From Bacillota bacterium (GTDB taxonomy: Bacteria > Bacillota_A > Clostridia > Lachnospirales > Bianqueaceae), in contig JAFOIR010000368.1 of the NCBI GenBank assembly GCA_017420625.1, positions 1-7,546 on the forward strand: a stretch of DNA of 7,546 nt, in the 5' to 3' direction. A program made the translations under genes and the position numbers. The notes under the pieces are model-generated. The model ran no database searches, was not told the DNA's origin, and saw nothing but the letters and a program-made list of their open reading frames with translations. This document shows, piece by piece, positions 6,442 through 7,546 of the stretch. Positions within the stretch are counted from its first letter, which is position 1, and every line of letters starts with the position of its first letter.

Positions 6442-6476
6442 CACTTCAGCACAGCGACCCGCTGAAGTGCTCGGGT
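6442..6476 (-). promoter_or_regulatory. Leader hairpin(s) upstream of the M3 peptidase
   Basis: CACTTCAGC at 6442-6450 pairs with GCTGAAGTG at 6461-6469 (9 bp, 10-nt loop) in the untranslated leader of the peptidase gene. A second, incompatible pairing is possible: ACCCG at 6457-6461 with CGGGT at 6472-6476. No T-run follows either, so neither is a terminator. They might affect mRNA stability or translation; this is speculation from two short inverted repeats. Confidence 0.4.
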
Positions 6477-6508
6477 AAAAAACAGGGGCTGTCATCTCTG
6501 ACAGCCCC
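6477..6508 (-). terminator. Intrinsic terminator downstream of tRNA-Pro
   Basis: On the - strand a perfect 10-bp stem (GGGGCTGTCA at 6508-6499 with TGACAGCCCC at 6494-6485) encloses a 4-nt loop, and TG plus TTTTTT follows (6484-6477). It begins 6 nt past the tRNA 3' end and lies upstream of the peptidase start at 6417. Confidence 0.92.
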
Positions 6509-6514
6509 GTCCAG

Positions 6515-6588
6515 TCGGAATGACAGGATTTGAACCTGCGGCCTCTGCGTCCCGAACGCAGCGCTCTACCAAACTGAGCCACATTCCG
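6515..6588 (-). tRNA. tRNA-Pro (anticodon CGG)
   Basis: The 74-nt cloverleaf on the - strand has a 7-bp acceptor stem (CGGAATG with CATTCCG) and discriminator A. The D arm is GCTC/GAGC. The anticodon stem CTGCG/CGCAG encloses the loop TTCGGGA, giving anticodon CGG, which reads CCG proline codons. The variable region is AGGCC, and the T arm GCAGG/CCTGT has loop TTCAAAT. CCA is not encoded and must be added by a nucleotidyltransferase. A consensus promoter and an intrinsic terminator frame it, so it can be a single-gene transcript. Confidence 0.97.
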
Positions 6589-6632
6589 ATTCTCCTGATA
6601 TGCCGCAATCAAATGCGGTTTCAAGCTTAACA

Positions 6633-6661
6633 ATTATATCCTGTTAAATTCTTTCTGTCAA
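6633..6661 (-). promoter_or_regulatory. Consensus promoter for tRNA-Pro
   Basis: On the - strand a perfect TTGACA (6661-6656) and a perfect TATAAT (6638-6633) are separated by exactly 17 bp. Transcription would start near 6626, giving a leader of about 38 nt before the tRNA. That leader contains a small hairpin (CCGCA/TGCGG, 6603-6607 with 6614-6618). The strength fits a stable-RNA promoter. Confidence 0.92.
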
Positions 6662-6677
6662 GAGGGATTTAGAAAGA

Positions 6678-6706
6678 TTGTATTCTCCAGGCTGTTGTGG
6701 TATGCT
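6678..6706 (+). promoter_or_regulatory. Promoter for the chorismate mutase-shikimate kinase gene
   Basis: TTGTAT at 6678-6683 is separated by 17 bp from TATGCT at 6701-6706, with TG at 6698-6699 giving an extended -10. It diverges from the tRNA-Pro promoter, with the two -35 elements about 17 bp apart. The predicted leader is about 50 nt, with no clear attenuator or T-box in it. Confidence 0.6.
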
Positions 6707-6761
6707 GACTATGTATGTGATCCGGGTTTCGGATGAAAGAGCATGATACAAGGAGACAAGA

Positions 6762-7546
6762 ATGAGCGAACTTGGAAAGATCCGGCAGGCCATCGATGAG
6801 ATCGATCGAAAGATGGCTGCGCTGTTTGAAGAAAGAATGAAGCAGTCAGCAGCGGCATCGGCCTACAAGAAGGCCAACAAACTGCCGATCTATGTCCCGG
6901 AACGGGAACAGCAGATGCTGGAAGACAATGCCATGTGGATCGACGAGCCAGCCCTTCGGCCCTATTATCGCGCTTTTCTCCGGAACATACTGGACCTTTC
7001 AAAGGATTATCAGCGAACCCTGGGTGCCGGTACGATCACAGAAGGCAAAGACTGGAATATCGTCCTGTCGGGAATGCCCGGAAGCGGCAAATCAGCGGTC
7101 AGCCGGATCCTCGCGGAGAAAACAGGCCGTCCGCTCATCGACACCGATGAGGTGATCGTTAAGCGGACTGGTATAACGATCCGGGAAATCTTCTCACGTT
7201 ACGGGGAACTGTATTTCCGCAATCTGGAAAGTGAAGTGATCCGGGAAGTCGCCGGCGCTCCGGGGCAGATCCTTTCGATCGGAGGCGGCGCGATCCTGAG
7301 AAGAGAAAACGTAAGAGCCCTTCATCAGAGCGGACGAATCTATTTTCTGGACCGGGATCCTGCGCTGATCGAAGTATCCGAGGAGCGGCCGCTGGCAGAT
7401 ACCAGAGAAAAACTGTTTGATCTTTATCACGATCGGTATGCAGTCTATCTTGCTACGGCAGATGAGCGAGTAGAGATCACATCCCCGGAAGAGGCGGCGG
7501 AAAAGATCCTTCTGTCTTTGAAAGAAAAAGGAGAACAGCCAGCTGA
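6762..7546 (+). CDS. Bifunctional chorismate mutase (AroQ type) / shikimate kinase, 3' end outside window
   Basis: The frame opens at ATG 6762, 6 nt after AAGGAG (6751-6755 region), and stays open for 261 codons to the window edge, so the C-terminus is missing. Residues 1-88 are an AroQ chorismate mutase, which converts chorismate to prephenate. Arg8, Arg25, Lys36, Arg48, Glu49, Ser80 and Gln84 align with E. coli R11, R28, K39, R51, E52, S84 and Q88, with identical spacing through Glu49. Residues 97-252 are a shikimate kinase, which phosphorylates shikimate with ATP. It has Walker A GMPGSGKS (104-111), DTDEV (127-131), Arg153 in the ELYFRNLE segment, GGG at 174-176, lid Arg209 in ERPLA, and Arg225. 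Little extra sequence follows the kinase domain (KEKGEQPA), so the gene probably ends soon after. The two activities are non-adjacent steps of aromatic amino acid synthesis. An AAAAGGAGA at 7525-7533 may be the ribosome binding site of the next gene. Confidence 0.93.
   Translation, partial: MSELGKIRQAIDEIDRKMAALFEERMKQSAAASAYKKANKLPIYVPEREQQMLEDNAMWIDEPALRPYYRAFLRNILDLSKDYQRTLGAGTITEGKDWNIVLSGMPGSGKSAVSRILAEKTGRPLIDTDEVIVKRTGITIREIFSRYGELYFRNLESEVIREVAGAPGQILSIGGGAILRRENVRALHQSGRIYFLDRDPALIEVSEERPLADTREKLFDLYHDRYAVYLATADERVEITSPEEAAEKILLSLKEKGEQPA

Noticed and set aside
6418..6633. N-terminal extension of the M3 peptidase frame by 72 codons
   Set aside because: The extension runs through the terminator and the complete tRNA-Pro gene. 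The ATG at 6417 has a good ribosome binding site.
6707..6761. T-box or attenuator ahead of the chorismate mutase-shikimate kinase gene
   Set aside because: The leader is only about 50 nt, with no TGGN-type T-box sequence and no terminator hairpin.

Overview
The window looks like chromosomal DNA from a Gram-positive anaerobe of the class Clostridia, possibly Lachnospiraceae or a relative. This is inferred from strong AGGAG-type ribosome binding sites, a tRNA gene without an encoded CCA end, a Clostridia-type Lgt-like protein with a GRIGCFFGGCCYG motif, an old-yellow-enzyme-family Fe-S flavoprotein, and a chorismate mutase-shikimate kinase fusion. Base composition is roughly balanced in the genes and clearly AT-richer in the first 490 bases. 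No phage, transposase, CRISPR or plasmid gene is visible.

Layout. (1) Bases 1-304 hold no convincing gene. They carry seven inverted repeats built on one core, GACCGA(C) ... GTCGGTC, with centres mostly 41-46 bp apart. Loops vary from 2 to 16 nt, and the bases flanking the core differ from unit to unit yet remain self-complementary. (2) Bases 305-493 are an A-rich leader with two candidate promoters and a good ribosome binding site. (3) Bases 494-4634 form a likely three-gene + strand operon: a proline/glutamine-rich protein with a C-terminal DUF4190-like membrane domain, an Lgt-family membrane protein, and an FMN/4Fe-4S/FAD oxidoreductase of the 2,4-dienoyl-CoA reductase/BaiCD type. The genes are separated by 9 nt and then overlap by 47 nt. 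(4) A bidirectional hairpin terminator (about 4652-4707) lies between this operon and a convergent M3-family oligoendopeptidase on the - strand. (5) Upstream of the peptidase, on the same strand, is tRNA-Pro(CGG), with a consensus promoter before it and a strong terminator after it. (6) A divergent + strand promoter drives a bifunctional chorismate mutase-shikimate kinase that runs off the right edge.

How the parts fit. The aromatic amino acid gene, the tRNA and the peptidase are ordinary housekeeping functions. The operon pairs an envelope-type protein of unknown role with an Lgt relative that lacks several residues considered important in E. coli Lgt, so its enzymatic activity cannot be assumed. 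The least explained element is the palindrome array. Its covarying arms, variable loops and one GAAA-capped hairpin suggest a chain of RNA or single-stranded DNA hairpins, though TetR-type operators share a similar core and cannot be excluded. The array may continue to the left of the window.
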